NCBI RefSeq assembly: GCF_937951745.1
Contig: NZ_CALFBQ010000083.1
Span: forward strand, 1 to 53,647
Direction: 5' to 3'
Length of the DNA: 53,647 nt
From: an uncultured Chloroflexus sp.
Lineage (GTDB): Bacteria > Chloroflexota > Chloroflexia > Chloroflexales > Chloroflexaceae
Positions 42,480 to 51,497 of the stretch are shown here, one piece after another. Position 1 is the first letter of the stretch. Every line of letters starts with the position of its first letter. Both the position numbers and the translations under genes were made by a program. The notes under the pieces are model-generated. The model saw nothing but the letters and a program-made list of their open reading frames with translations, made no database searches and was not told where the DNA came from.

Positions 42480-43198
42480 GGCGCCGGTTCCTTTCCCTGA
42501 CTGCGCAGCCATCTGAGATATGCTTCAACCGGCTCAACGGGCACTTCCATCCCGGCAGCGCGGAGCAGGCGCGCCACTGCCGGCAGCGGTAATCCTACCA
42601 CATTGGTATAGCTGCCTTCAATTGAGTCAATCAATGCCGCGCCACCGCTTTGTAAACCATAACCGCCAGCTTTATCCAGTGACTCGCCGAGGGCTACGTA
42701 GGCAGTGATCTCGTCATCATTCAGCGCGCGGAAACGCACCCGACTGGCAACAAGGTCAAACAAGATCTGCCGCCCAGCATACACCACCCCGCTACAATCG
42801 GCTGCTTGGGGCAACAAGAGGCACAAACCGGTCAGAACCGTGTGCGCGCGCCCGGCCAAGCGCCGGATCATTGCACAGGCATGGTCTTCGTCACGCGGTT
42901 TGCCCAACACCATCCCGTCAATCACCACTTCGGTATCGGCCGCCAGCACGATCGCATCAGGATGACGCCGGCCAATATCAGCCGCTTTGCGCCAAGCAAC
43001 GAGTGTGGGATGCGCATCGATTGGCAAGAGTTCCGGCAACGGCGGCAAAGCCGCCACTAGATCAGCCGGTGCCGGCGCAGGATGATCTTCAGCCGGGCTA
43101 GCAAGACACGTATATTCCACGCCAAGGTAGGCGAGCAACTCGCGCCGGCGGGGTGAGGCAGAAGCAAGAATGAGCGGGTGAGACGACGAGGCGGGCAT
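42461..43198 (-). CDS. maf: Maf-family nucleotide pyrophosphatase
   Basis: A 245-residue Maf/YhdE-type protein that hydrolyses non-canonical or excess nucleoside triphosphates. Family marks: LILASASPRRRELL, LAADTEVVIDGMVLGKP, RLAGRAHTVLTGLCLL and GESLDKAGGYGLQSGGAALIDSIEGSYTNVVGLPL. It is longer than most Maf proteins (190-210) because of a Pro/Ala-rich insert near 45-75 (HPAPAPADLVAALPPLPELLP) and a C-terminal extension. The frame is open to 43321; I choose the ATG at 43198, near AGGATTGG. It is the first gene of a two-gene unit with the LuxR-type regulator. Confidence 0.93.
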   Translation of the reverse strand: MPASSSHPLILASASPRRRELLAYLGVEYTCLASPAEDHPAPAPADLVAALPPLPELLPIDAHPTLVAWRKAADIGRRHPDAIVLAADTEVVIDGMVLGKPRDEDHACAMIRRLAGRAHTVLTGLCLLLPQAADCSGVVYAGRQILFDLVASRVRFRALNDDEITAYVALGESLDKAGGYGLQSGGAALIDSIEGSYTNVVGLPLPAVARLLRAAGMEVPVEPVEAYLRWLRSQGKEPAPWPTQP

Positions 43199-43240
43199 AC
43201 CAATCCTGATATCGCTATCCTTCGAGCCGTCAGCGCCTCG

Positions 43241-43269
43241 ATCATAACATGGCCAGCGGTGTCGCGCAA
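43241..43269 (-). promoter_or_regulatory. promoter of the maf operon
   Basis: On the minus strand the -35 TTGCGC (43264-43269) and -10 TATGAT (43241-43246) are 17 bp apart, with TGT before the -10. The -35 matches that of the liv operon. It is divergent from the peptide-transport promoter. Confidence 0.6.
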
Positions 43270-43334
43270 GATTGCGCGAAAGAAGAGCATGCACTAGCGC
43301 CGTTCGTTGGTTGGTTACCAATTCGTTGATAAAG

Positions 43335-43363
43335 TTGACAGTCGCTTACAGAACCGTTATAAT
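43335..43363 (+). promoter_or_regulatory. consensus promoter of the peptide ABC operon
   Basis: A full consensus: -35 TTGACA (43335-43340), 17-bp spacer, -10 TATAAT (43358-43363). The start is near 43370, so the leader to the binding-protein ATG is about 270 nt. This should be among the strongest promoters here. Confidence 0.85.
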
Positions 43364-43519
43364 CCCGCCTAACGATGTACAGTTTCTTACCAACACCTGT
43401 CGATCGTCGCCGCACCTCGCCTCATGCTATTCTGGTCCACGTATGCTGGCTTACATAGCCTTCGCTCGTACATCAGCCGCGGGCTGATATGATTATCGGA
43501 CAAATGGCGTGGAGGATGG

Positions 43520-43533
43520 AGAAAGGAGGTGAT
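43520..43533 (+). promoter_or_regulatory. 14-nt perfect anti-16S (Shine-Dalgarno) match in leader
   Basis: AGAAAGGAGGTGAT is an exact complement of the usual bacterial 16S rRNA 3' end. It lies 107 nt upstream of the binding-protein ATG, so it does not serve that gene directly. It overlaps the first ATG of a short reading frame. Confidence 0.7.
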
Positions 43534-43624
43534 GCGGCGAAGAATGAACGCAATGGCGCGGCCGTTCGATAGCGATGCTTGGCAAGAGATTGGAAATCGT
43601 TCGTTCCGTTGCCCTCAGATTTAA
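43532..43624 (+). CDS. possible 30-codon leader peptide
   Basis: The frame from ATG 43532 gives 30 residues (start MRRRMNAMARPF, end SFRCPQI) and stops at TAA 43622-43624, whose last two bases start the AAGGAGG (43623-43629) of the binding-protein gene. The 14-nt 16S complement lies just before it, but the spacing to ATG 43532 is only about 2 nt; in-frame ATGs at 43544 and 43553 are alternatives. Such a layout could couple leader translation to that of the large gene. No family resemblance is seen, so it may be non-coding. Confidence 0.4.
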   Translation: MRRRMNAMARPFDSDAWQEIGNRSFRCPQI

Positions 43625-43639
43625 GGAGGACACAGACAG

Positions 43640-45574
43640 ATGGCTAGCTTTACCAAGCGAATCGTTGCCGTCGCGATGGTGATGGCGATGATAATTCCGA
43701 TGCTAGCGGCTTGTGGCGGCACTGCCCAGCCGCAGGTCATCCGCGAGACGGTGGTAGTCTTGCAGACGGCCGAGCCGGTGCGCGAGACAGTCCGTGAGAC
43801 GGTCGTCGTGACCGAGGAGGTCAAGGCTGAGCAGTACACCACCCCGCACCCGATTCTGAGCGATGTGCGCGTGCGACAGGCGATTGCCTACTGCACCAAT
43901 CGCCCCGAGCTGATTCAGTCGGTTTATCCTTACCTGACGCCCGAGCAGCAGCAGGAGCTGTTGATGGACACCTTCCTGCCGAAGGCACACTGGGCGGCGG
44001 CGAAGGAGAACATCACGGTCTACCCGTTTGACCCCGACAAAGGCAAGGCCCTGCTCGAGGAAGCCGGCTGGACGGGCAGCCCGATCCGCACCAATGCTAA
44101 CGGCGAACCGCTGGCATTGAGCTTCACCACCACCAATGCCCAATTCCGCCAGACGTGGTCGGCTGTCTTCATTCGCCAGATGGCGGCGTGTGGTATTCAG
44201 GTTATTCCAACCTACGCTCCAGCCTCGTGGTGGTTCGGCAGCAGCACCGGCCTACGCCGCCGCGACTTTGAGCTAGGCGCCTTCGCGTGGGTTGGTCAAG
44301 CCGATCCGGGTGGTCAGACACTGTACTCTTGCAACCAGATTCCGCTGGCTTCTAATAACTGGAACGGCCAGAACTACATGGGCTGGTGCAATGAGCGGGC
44401 AAGCCGTGCGATTATCGCCGCGAACAACACGCTCGACCGCGCCGAGCGCATCCGCCAGTACGCAATCGTGCAAGAAGAGTTCACCAAAGACATGGTGAGC
44501 CTGCCGCTCTTCAACCGGCTTGAGGCGTATGCCGCCAGCAAACGGCTGGTGAACTTCAAGCCGAATCCGACCGAGTACTACACTGCCAATGCTGATGAGT
44601 GGGAGCTGTCTGATGGCGGCGACACCATTGTGCTCGGCTTCACCCAAGAGCCGCAGACGATGTGGAGCTTGATCGAGAGCGCAGCGGTGCAGCGTGTCGC
44701 GGTGAACCTGCTTGGCGTGCCGTCGACCACCTCTTACGATTATGACTACCAGCCGGTGGGTCTCGATGGTCTCTCGACGATCGAGAACGGCCGCGCTACT
44801 AACGTCGATGTCGAAGTCAAAGAGGGTGATATTGTCTGGACGACCGATGGTGAAGCGAAGCCGTTGGCGCCCGGCATTGAGATCACGACTGCCGATGGCG
44901 AGACGATCACGTATCAGGGCGGCACGGTCAAGATGAAGCAATTGACCGTCACTGACAAGTGGATTTCGGGCATCACGTGGGAAGACGGTGAGCCGCTCAA
45001 GAAAGCTGACTTCGAACTTGCCTACAAGATCAACTGTGATCCGAAGTCGGGTGCTACGTCGCTGACCTTCTGCGAGTCGATCGCTAAGGTTGACTTCATC
45101 AGCGACACCGAGTACACCGTCACCTTCCACCCCGGTGTGCAGTGGCCGACCTACTTCACCGGTTCGTTGGGCTACTACCCGTCGCATCAGGTGTTGAGTG
45201 ACGGCCGCAAGCTGGCAGATGTGCCGGCGGAAGAGTGGCAGACCCTGCCCGAGATTATCGAGCGCCCGCTAAGCACTGGCCCCTATGTCCTCAAGGAGTG
45301 GGCCAAGGGCCAGAGCATGACGTTTGAGGCCAACCCCAATTACTACAAGGGCGAGGTCAAGATCAAGCGGGTGATCATCAAGTTCATCGCCGATACTAAT
45401 CAGGCGGTGGCCCAGTTGCTGACCGGCGAAGTTGACGTGCTAGGCAGCGAGACGTTAGGTGCCGGCGCTGAAGTGCAGACCGTGATCGAGGCCGGTAACC
45501 GCGGCGAGATCCAAGCCTTCGTGGTGCCCAGCCCGACGTGGGAGCACATCGACATGAACCTCTTCACCAAGTAA
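43640..45574 (+). CDS. peptide ABC transporter binding lipoprotein, circularly permuted
   Basis: A 644-residue SBP_bac_5 lipoprotein. The signal ends at LAAC (Cys25), followed by a linker with repeated RETVVV/RETVRETVVV (33-57). Residues about 70-322 begin PHPILSDVRVRQAIAYCTNR and run through LLEEAGWTG, FRQTWSAVFIRQMAACGIQV and MVSLPLFNRLEAYAAS; in ordinary family members this is the second half. Residues about 328-644 begin DTIVLGFTQEPQTMWSLIE and include DYDYQPVGLDGLSTIENG, WEDGEPLKKADFELAY, STGPYVLKEWAKGQSM and AQLLTGEVDVLGSE, ending HIDMNLFTK; this is normally the first half. The halves are therefore swapped, as in a circular permutation. AAGGAGG precedes the ATG. First gene of a complete peptide-import operon. 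The ligand is unknown, by family a peptide. Confidence 0.88.
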   Translation: MASFTKRIVAVAMVMAMIIPMLAACGGTAQPQVIRETVVVLQTAEPVRETVRETVVVTEEVKAEQYTTPHPILSDVRVRQAIAYCTNRPELIQSVYPYLTPEQQQELLMDTFLPKAHWAAAKENITVYPFDPDKGKALLEEAGWTGSPIRTNANGEPLALSFTTTNAQFRQTWSAVFIRQMAACGIQVIPTYAPASWWFGSSTGLRRRDFELGAFAWVGQADPGGQTLYSCNQIPLASNNWNGQNYMGWCNERASRAIIAANNTLDRAERIRQYAIVQEEFTKDMVSLPLFNRLEAYAASKRLVNFKPNPTEYYTANADEWELSDGGDTIVLGFTQEPQTMWSLIESAAVQRVAVNLLGVPSTTSYDYDYQPVGLDGLSTIENGRATNVDVEVKEGDIVWTTDGEAKPLAPGIEITTADGETITYQGGTVKMKQLTVTDKWISGITWEDGEPLKKADFELAYKINCDPKSGATSLTFCESIAKVDFISDTEYTVTFHPGVQWPTYFTGSLGYYPSHQVLSDGRKLADVPAEEWQTLPEIIERPLSTGPYVLKEWAKGQSMTFEANPNYYKGEVKIKRVIIKFIADTNQAVAQLLTGEVDVLGSETLGAGAEVQTVIEAGNRGEIQAFVVPSPTWEHIDMNLFTK

Positions 45575-45600
45575 GCGATTGAATTGGCCGGTAACCGGCA

Positions 45601-45630
45601 CGGCGATGGGCAGATCGTTGCCCATCGCCG
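45601..45630 (+). promoter_or_regulatory. hairpin after the peptide-binding gene
   Basis: CGGCGATGGGCA (45601-45612) and its exact complement (45619-45630) form a 12-bp stem with loop GATCGT, 26 nt after the stop. A smaller GCCGG/CCGGC hairpin (45587-45599) precedes it. No U-run follows. It probably sets the binding-protein message apart from the permease genes. Confidence 0.65.
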
Positions 45631-45746
45631 CGCCTGCTCTATGGGTGAACACAACGGCGCAATGCGACTAACGAGAGCTGCTTGACAATCGTGACCTCGC
45701 GCAGCCGGCCACGATCGATCGTTCCCCAACGTTCAGGAGTATTACT

Positions 45747-46940
45747 ATGGCAGGTTATCTTGCCCGCCGCTTTATGCAAATGTTCTTGGTGGCACTAGTA
45801 GCGGCAATTTGCGCCTATGGCATGTTGTATTTGGTGCCCGGCGGGCCGATTGATCAATTGCTGGCCGAACGACAAAATGCCGGGCCAAATCGAATTACAG
45901 AAGCAGATATTCGCCGCGTGCGCGAGCGATTTGAATTGGATATCTATTTGCCCTTCCGTTTTACTCGTTGGCTTATCGGCTGGCCAGCGGGGCCACTGCC
46001 CGGCGGTATTGGAGCCAATTGGCAGATTGGGTGTGCTGTGCCCGGCCAAGTGCGTCTGCGTTACCCGGATGGACGGGTGGAGGTACGCGAAGAGGGGTGT
46101 GAGGTGCCGGTAACGATGGCTGACCTTGAAGGGCGCAAGGTGAGTCGTGGGATCGTCTTTGGTGATTTTGGTACATCGCAGGTTATGCTGCGCGGACGGC
46201 CGGTTGCGGATCTGATTATGACCCGTTTGCCCTATACGCTTTACCTGATGGGGGCATCGATCTTGCTCTCGATCCTCATTGCGGTACCGATTGGCGTTTA
46301 CTCAGCGGTACGCCAATACTCGCGCTTTGACTATGTGATGACGACACTGGCCTTCATTGGCGCATCACTTCCAAGCTTTGTGTTTGGCATCTTCGCGATC
46401 TTGCTCTTCTCGGTGTTAGCTAAGAACGCTGGATTGCCCTACCTCCCCCCCGGTGATGCAGTAGGAGTACGTGATTATACAATCCCGCTGATCGGCACTG
46501 TGCAAGCCGGATCATTTCTTGATCGATTTTTACGCTTCCTGATGCCGTGTGGCGTATTAACCTTTATCAATATCGCCGGCTGGAGCCGCTTCGTGCGTGG
46601 GAGTATGCTTGAGGTGCTGAGCCTCGATTATGTGCGCACGGCAAGGGCGAAAGGCGTTGCTGAGCGGGTGGTGATTCTGAAGCACGCCCTGCGCAATTCA
46701 CTCATCCCGTTTGTCACCTTGTTGGCCGGCATTCTGGTTGCGCTCTTCAGCGGTGCGCTGATCACCGAGACCGTATTTAACTGGCCGGGAATTGGGCGCC
46801 TGTTTATCGATGCCCTTGGCCGCAATGATTATAATGTGGTGATGGCGTTGTTGATCATCAACGTCGTTTTGTTGTTGATTGGCATTTTGATCACCGACAT
46901 CTTGTATACGGTGGTCGATCCGCGCATTCGCTTGACCTAA
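45747..46940 (+). CDS. dppB: peptide ABC transporter permease (DppB type)
   Basis: A 397-residue permease. It opens GYLARRFMQMFLVALVAAICAYGMLYLVPGGPID, as in DppB. Between the first and second membrane helices lies an extracytoplasmic insert of about 75 residues (about 75-150) with two Cys residues. The remaining helices include YTLYLMGASILLSILIAVPIGVYSA, the EAA loop DYVRTARAKGVAERVVILKHALRNSLIP and ALITETVFNWPGIGRLF. AGGAG precedes the ATG. Second gene of the operon. Confidence 0.94.
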   Translation: MAGYLARRFMQMFLVALVAAICAYGMLYLVPGGPIDQLLAERQNAGPNRITEADIRRVRERFELDIYLPFRFTRWLIGWPAGPLPGGIGANWQIGCAVPGQVRLRYPDGRVEVREEGCEVPVTMADLEGRKVSRGIVFGDFGTSQVMLRGRPVADLIMTRLPYTLYLMGASILLSILIAVPIGVYSAVRQYSRFDYVMTTLAFIGASLPSFVFGIFAILLFSVLAKNAGLPYLPPGDAVGVRDYTIPLIGTVQAGSFLDRFLRFLMPCGVLTFINIAGWSRFVRGSMLEVLSLDYVRTARAKGVAERVVILKHALRNSLIPFVTLLAGILVALFSGALITETVFNWPGIGRLFIDALGRNDYNVVMALLIINVVLLLIGILITDILYTVVDPRIRLT

Positions 46941-46995
46941 TGATGTTTTGCCGGCGCTATCGCCGGTAATCAAGACGTTCACGAGGAGAAGTTGC

Positions 46996-47988
46996 ATGGC
47001 CACTAGCACGACTGCCGTGCCACTTGAAGAGGCTGCACCCCGACGATCGGAAGGGCAGTGGGCAATTGTCTTCCGGCGCTTTCGCCGCCACCGGCTAGCG
47101 ATGTTTTGTGTCGGGTTGCTTGCCGTTTTACTGTTGCTATCGGCGGCAGCTCCATTGATTGCGCCTTACGAGCGTGATGAGCCAAATCTTACCGGGCGCT
47201 TTCTCACACCGATGGGCCGCGATGCCGATGACGGTTTGCATATTCTCGGCACCGATCACCTTGGTCGCGATTATGCCACTCGTTTACTATACGCTTCGCG
47301 CGTGTCACTCGGTACAGCGTTTACCGCAACGCTCATTGCCTCAACAATTGGCATTTTGTTGGGAATGCTAGCCGGATATTTTGGCGGCTGGGTTGATACG
47401 ATTATCAGTCGCTTTCTAGAAATTGTTGCTACATTTCCGACACTCTTACTACTACTCATTTTGTCGTCTATTTTGGTACAAAATATCAATGCAGTCCCAC
47501 TACCAGCGGGGGGGGCCTCGTTCCTTGCTTTTCTCTTCGCAGTGTCAGAACGTGAGGCGCGCATTATTTTCGCCGTGATTCTGGTGCTCGCCTTTTTTGG
47601 TTGGACCGGCACGGCCCGGCTAATGCGCGGCATGGTGCTCTCGGTGCGCGAGAATGTCTACATCGAGTCGGCCCGCGCTCTCGGCGCGAGCAATGCGCGC
47701 ATTCTATTTCGCCATGTCTTCCCCAATGCCCTACCGCCAATGATCGTCGATTTTACCCTCGGCGTGAACGGCACGCTGGTCGCCGAGTCGGCGCTAAGCT
47801 TCCTTGGCTTCGGCATTCAAGACCCAACGCCAACGTGGGGCAATATGTTGGACTATGCCCAAAGCTATATGTTCCAGTACCCGTGGATGCCGCTCATTCC
47901 GGCGATGCCGATCTTGATCGCATCGATTGCGATTAACTATATTGGTGATGGTCTGCGTGACGCGCTCGATCCGCGCCAGCGCGGCTAA
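46996..47988 (+). CDS. dppC: peptide ABC transporter permease (DppC type)
   Basis: A 330-residue permease. A polar N-terminus (OppC_N-type) with QWAIVFRRFRRHRLAMFCVG is followed by HILGTDHLGRDYATRLLYASRVSLGTA, six membrane segments in all, the EAA loop ESARALGASNARILFRHVFPNALPP and ESALSFLGFGIQDPTPTWGNML. A loop near 175-195 (NAVPLPAGGASFLAFL) is longer than in most. The ATG at 46996 has GAGGAGA 7 nt upstream; the frame is open to 46948. It pairs with DppB. Confidence 0.94.
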   Translation: MATSTTAVPLEEAAPRRSEGQWAIVFRRFRRHRLAMFCVGLLAVLLLLSAAAPLIAPYERDEPNLTGRFLTPMGRDADDGLHILGTDHLGRDYATRLLYASRVSLGTAFTATLIASTIGILLGMLAGYFGGWVDTIISRFLEIVATFPTLLLLLILSSILVQNINAVPLPAGGASFLAFLFAVSEREARIIFAVILVLAFFGWTGTARLMRGMVLSVRENVYIESARALGASNARILFRHVFPNALPPMIVDFTLGVNGTLVAESALSFLGFGIQDPTPTWGNMLDYAQSYMFQYPWMPLIPAMPILIASIAINYIGDGLRDALDPRQRG

Positions 47989-48025
47989 GCAACGGGCACG
48001 CCCAAGATAATGATACGGAGTACCT

Positions 48026-49042
48026 GTGGCAACCGAGTCTCGTGTTGTAGCGGGCGCAGCGCGCCCAACCGGCCGGCGTGGCGCTGAACTGCTGCGCGTG
48101 GAAGGTTTGAAAACCTATTTCTTTACCGAAGATGGCATCGTGCAAGCGGTCGATGGGGTAGATTTTACCTTGCGCCGCGGCGAAACCCTCGGCATCGTCG
48201 GTGAGTCGGGGTCAGGAAAGAGCGTGACCTCGCTTTCGATTATGCGCTTAGTAAGCCCGCCCGGCCGGATTGTCGAAGGCAAGATTATCTTCGACGGAGT
48301 TAATCTGCTCGACCTTGACTCCGAAGAGATGCGCAAGATCCGCGGCGACCGGATTGCAATGATTTTCCAGCAGCCGACCACAGCGCTCAATCCGGTCTTC
48401 CGGGTGGGTGACCAGATTATCGAGACACTCGAAATCCATCAGGGTCTCAAGGGCGAAGAGGCGCAAAAACGCTGTATCGAGCTGCTGTCGATGGTGGGGT
48501 TACCCGACCCGCAGCGACGGATGCGCCAGTATCCTCATGAGCTATCGGGTGGGCAATGCCAGCGCGTGATGATCGCGATGGCCCTAGCCTGCAACCCTGA
48601 ATTACTGATCGCTGACGAGCCGACCACCGCGCTTGATGTGACGATTCAGGCCCAGATCCTTGACCTGATGCGCGAACTGCGCGAGAAGATCGAGACGGCG
48701 ATTATGCTGATTACGCACGATATGGGCGTGATCGCCGAGATGGCCGATAGTGTGGTGGTAATGTACGCTGGGCAAGTGGTTGAATACGCTGATGTGCAGT
48801 CGCTGTTTAGCGATCCCAAGCACCCCTACACCCGCGGCCTGCTCAACTCGATGCCGATACTTGGCGATGAACGCGAGGAGTTGGAGGTCATTCCCGGTAC
48901 GGTGCCGAGCTTGATCAATCCGCCTAAAGGGTGCCGTTTCGCATCGCGGTGCAGCAAACGGTTTGAGAAATGCGACCAGCCGCCGCCGATGATCGAGCTA
49001 GGCGCAAACCGGCGCGTGCGGTGCTGGCTGTATAAAGATTGA
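48026..49042 (+). CDS. dppD: peptide ABC transporter ATPase (DppD type)
   Basis: A 338-residue ATPase. After about 20 polar residues come Walker [11 protein letters not shown]-loop [14 protein letters not shown], signature [15 protein letters not shown], Walker [14 protein letters not shown] and H-loop [12 protein letters not shown]. The C-terminal oligopeptide domain has the Cys-rich pattern [15 protein letters not shown] with one more Cys near the end, as in DppD-type iron-sulfur-binding subunits. The start is GTG with GGAG upstream. It forms a heterodimer with the DppF-type protein. Confidence 0.94.
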   Translation: MATESRVVAGAARPTGRRGAELLRVEGLKTYFFTEDGIVQAVDGVDFTLRRGETLGIVGESGSGKSVTSLSIMRLVSPPGRIVEGKIIFDGVNLLDLDSEEMRKIRGDRIAMIFQQPTTALNPVFRVGDQIIETLEIHQGLKGEEAQKRCIELLSMVGLPDPQRRMRQYPHELSGGQCQRVMIAMALACNPELLIADEPTTALDVTIQAQILDLMRELREKIETAIMLITHDMGVIAEMADSVVVMYAGQVVEYADVQSLFSDPKHPYTRGLLNSMPILGDEREELEVIPGTVPSLINPPKGCRFASRCSKRFEKCDQPPPMIELGANRRVRCWLYKD

Positions 49043-49099
49043 CGCCAAGACGCCGTCCAGCACAACGTCTTGGTTATGACGATACGATGGAGCGAGACC

Positions 49100-50098
<999 letters not shown>

Positions 50099-50175
50099 AG
50101 GGTAGCGACAGGTCAGAGCACAATGTCAGGAACGACGCAGTGAGTCACTCTCACCCAACGCATGGAGTGATCACG

Positions 50176-51402
50176 ATGATCCGCATGCTCCATCTCGCCG
50201 ATCTGCACCTCGGCGTCGAAAACTACGGCGCACTTGATCCGCGCCGCGGGCTGCACTCGCGCCTAATCGACTATCTCGACCGGCTTGATGAAGCGATAAG
50301 TATAGGCCTCGATCACCAGATCGATCTCTGCCTCATTGCGGGAGATATCTACAAAAACCGCACCCCCAACCCGACAGTCCAACGCGAATTTGCCACCCGC
50401 ATCCGGCGATTGCGCGAGGCAGGTGTCGCGGTGGTCATTCTCACCGGTAACCATGATATTTCGCCAGCGCAAGGCAAAGCGCACTCGGTCGAGATCTTTG
50501 CCACGCTGGCGCTCGACGGGGTGACGGTAGCCGACCGGCTGCGCCGACACCGGATTATCACCCGCAACGGCGAGGTGCAATTGATTGCCGTGCCGTGGGT
50601 AACGCGCCAAATGTTGCTGGCCCGCGAAGAAATGGCCGGTGCGTCGTTTGCAACAATCGAGGACGAATTGAGCCGCCGGTTGGCCGATTTTATTGAGCAT
50701 GCGGTAGCTCAACGCGACCCCAACCTGCCTACCATCATTGCCTTTCACGGAACGGTGGAAGGCGCCCAGTTGGGTTCAGAACGAGCTATGCTTCTTGGCC
50801 GTGATCTAAGCCTGCCGCGCTCGGCGTTAACCCATCCCGGCGTCGATTATGTCGCGTTGGGCCATATTCACCGCCATCAAGCGTTAGGTGAACAGCCGCC
50901 GATCGTCTATCCCGGCAGTATCGAACGGATCGATTTTGGCGAGCGCGACGAACCAAAAGGCTGTGTCTTCGTGGAATTAGCGCCGGGCCAAGCGCGCTGG
51001 CGCTTTGTGCCGTTAAACGCGCGTCCGTTTGTCAGCATTGAACGTGATCTTCGTCGGAGCAGTGATCCGGCGGCAGCATTACGGACGGCGATCGAGCGTC
51101 ACGATGTGCGTGATGCGGTGGTGCGCGTCGAAGTGCAGCTTGGGCGCGAGCAGACCCCACTGCTCCGCGAAGAGCAAGTGCGGACGTGGCTCCATGAAGC
51201 CGGCGCAGCCGTAATTGCCGCCATTGTATTTGATGTGGAACGACCGGTGCGCCAACGCTTTGCCGGGGTTGCGGAAGCGTTGCGAGAGGGATTGACGCCA
51301 CGGCAAGCGCTCGAACTGTACCTCAAAAGCAAGAATACGCCGCCACAACGGATCGCGCAATTGTTGGCGGCAGCAGATGAGCTGATTGGGGAAGCCGGAT
51401 AA
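50176..51402 (+). CDS. sbcD: DNA repair exonuclease SbcD/Mre11 family
   Basis: A 408-residue Mre11-type calcineurin-like phosphoesterase. The five metal motifs are visible: DLHLG (DxH), AGDIYKN (GD), LTGNHD (GNHD), FHGTV (H) and GHIHRH (GHxH). A capping domain follows (about 260-400), with YPGSIERIDFGERDEPKG as in SbcD. It should act with SbcC on DNA ends and hairpins, but no sbcC gene follows; the next gene is convergent. The ATG at 50176 has GGAGTGA upstream. It lies 77 nt after dppF and may be read with that operon. Confidence 0.9.
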   Translation: MIRMLHLADLHLGVENYGALDPRRGLHSRLIDYLDRLDEAISIGLDHQIDLCLIAGDIYKNRTPNPTVQREFATRIRRLREAGVAVVILTGNHDISPAQGKAHSVEIFATLALDGVTVADRLRRHRIITRNGEVQLIAVPWVTRQMLLAREEMAGASFATIEDELSRRLADFIEHAVAQRDPNLPTIIAFHGTVEGAQLGSERAMLLGRDLSLPRSALTHPGVDYVALGHIHRHQALGEQPPIVYPGSIERIDFGERDEPKGCVFVELAPGQARWRFVPLNARPFVSIERDLRRSSDPAAALRTAIERHDVRDAVVRVEVQLGREQTPLLREEQVRTWLHEAGAAVIAAIVFDVERPVRQRFAGVAEALREGLTPRQALELYLKSKNTPPQRIAQLLAAADELIGEAG

Positions 51403-51429
51403 CGGCACCCGATCGCGTGGGGAAAGAGT

Positions 51430-51458
51430 GCAGGGACAACGTGCTGCGTTGTCCCTGC
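51430..51458. terminator. hairpin between convergent sbcD and accA
   Basis: GCAGGGACAACG (51430-51441) and its exact complement (51447-51458) form a 12-bp stem with loop TGCTG. It lies 27 nt after the sbcD stop and 39 nt from the accA stop. On the minus strand CTCTTT follows. It likely ends both transcripts. Confidence 0.65.
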
Positions 51459-51497
51459 CCCGATCGTTAGGCAGACGAGCCGAAGCTGTCCTCAGGG

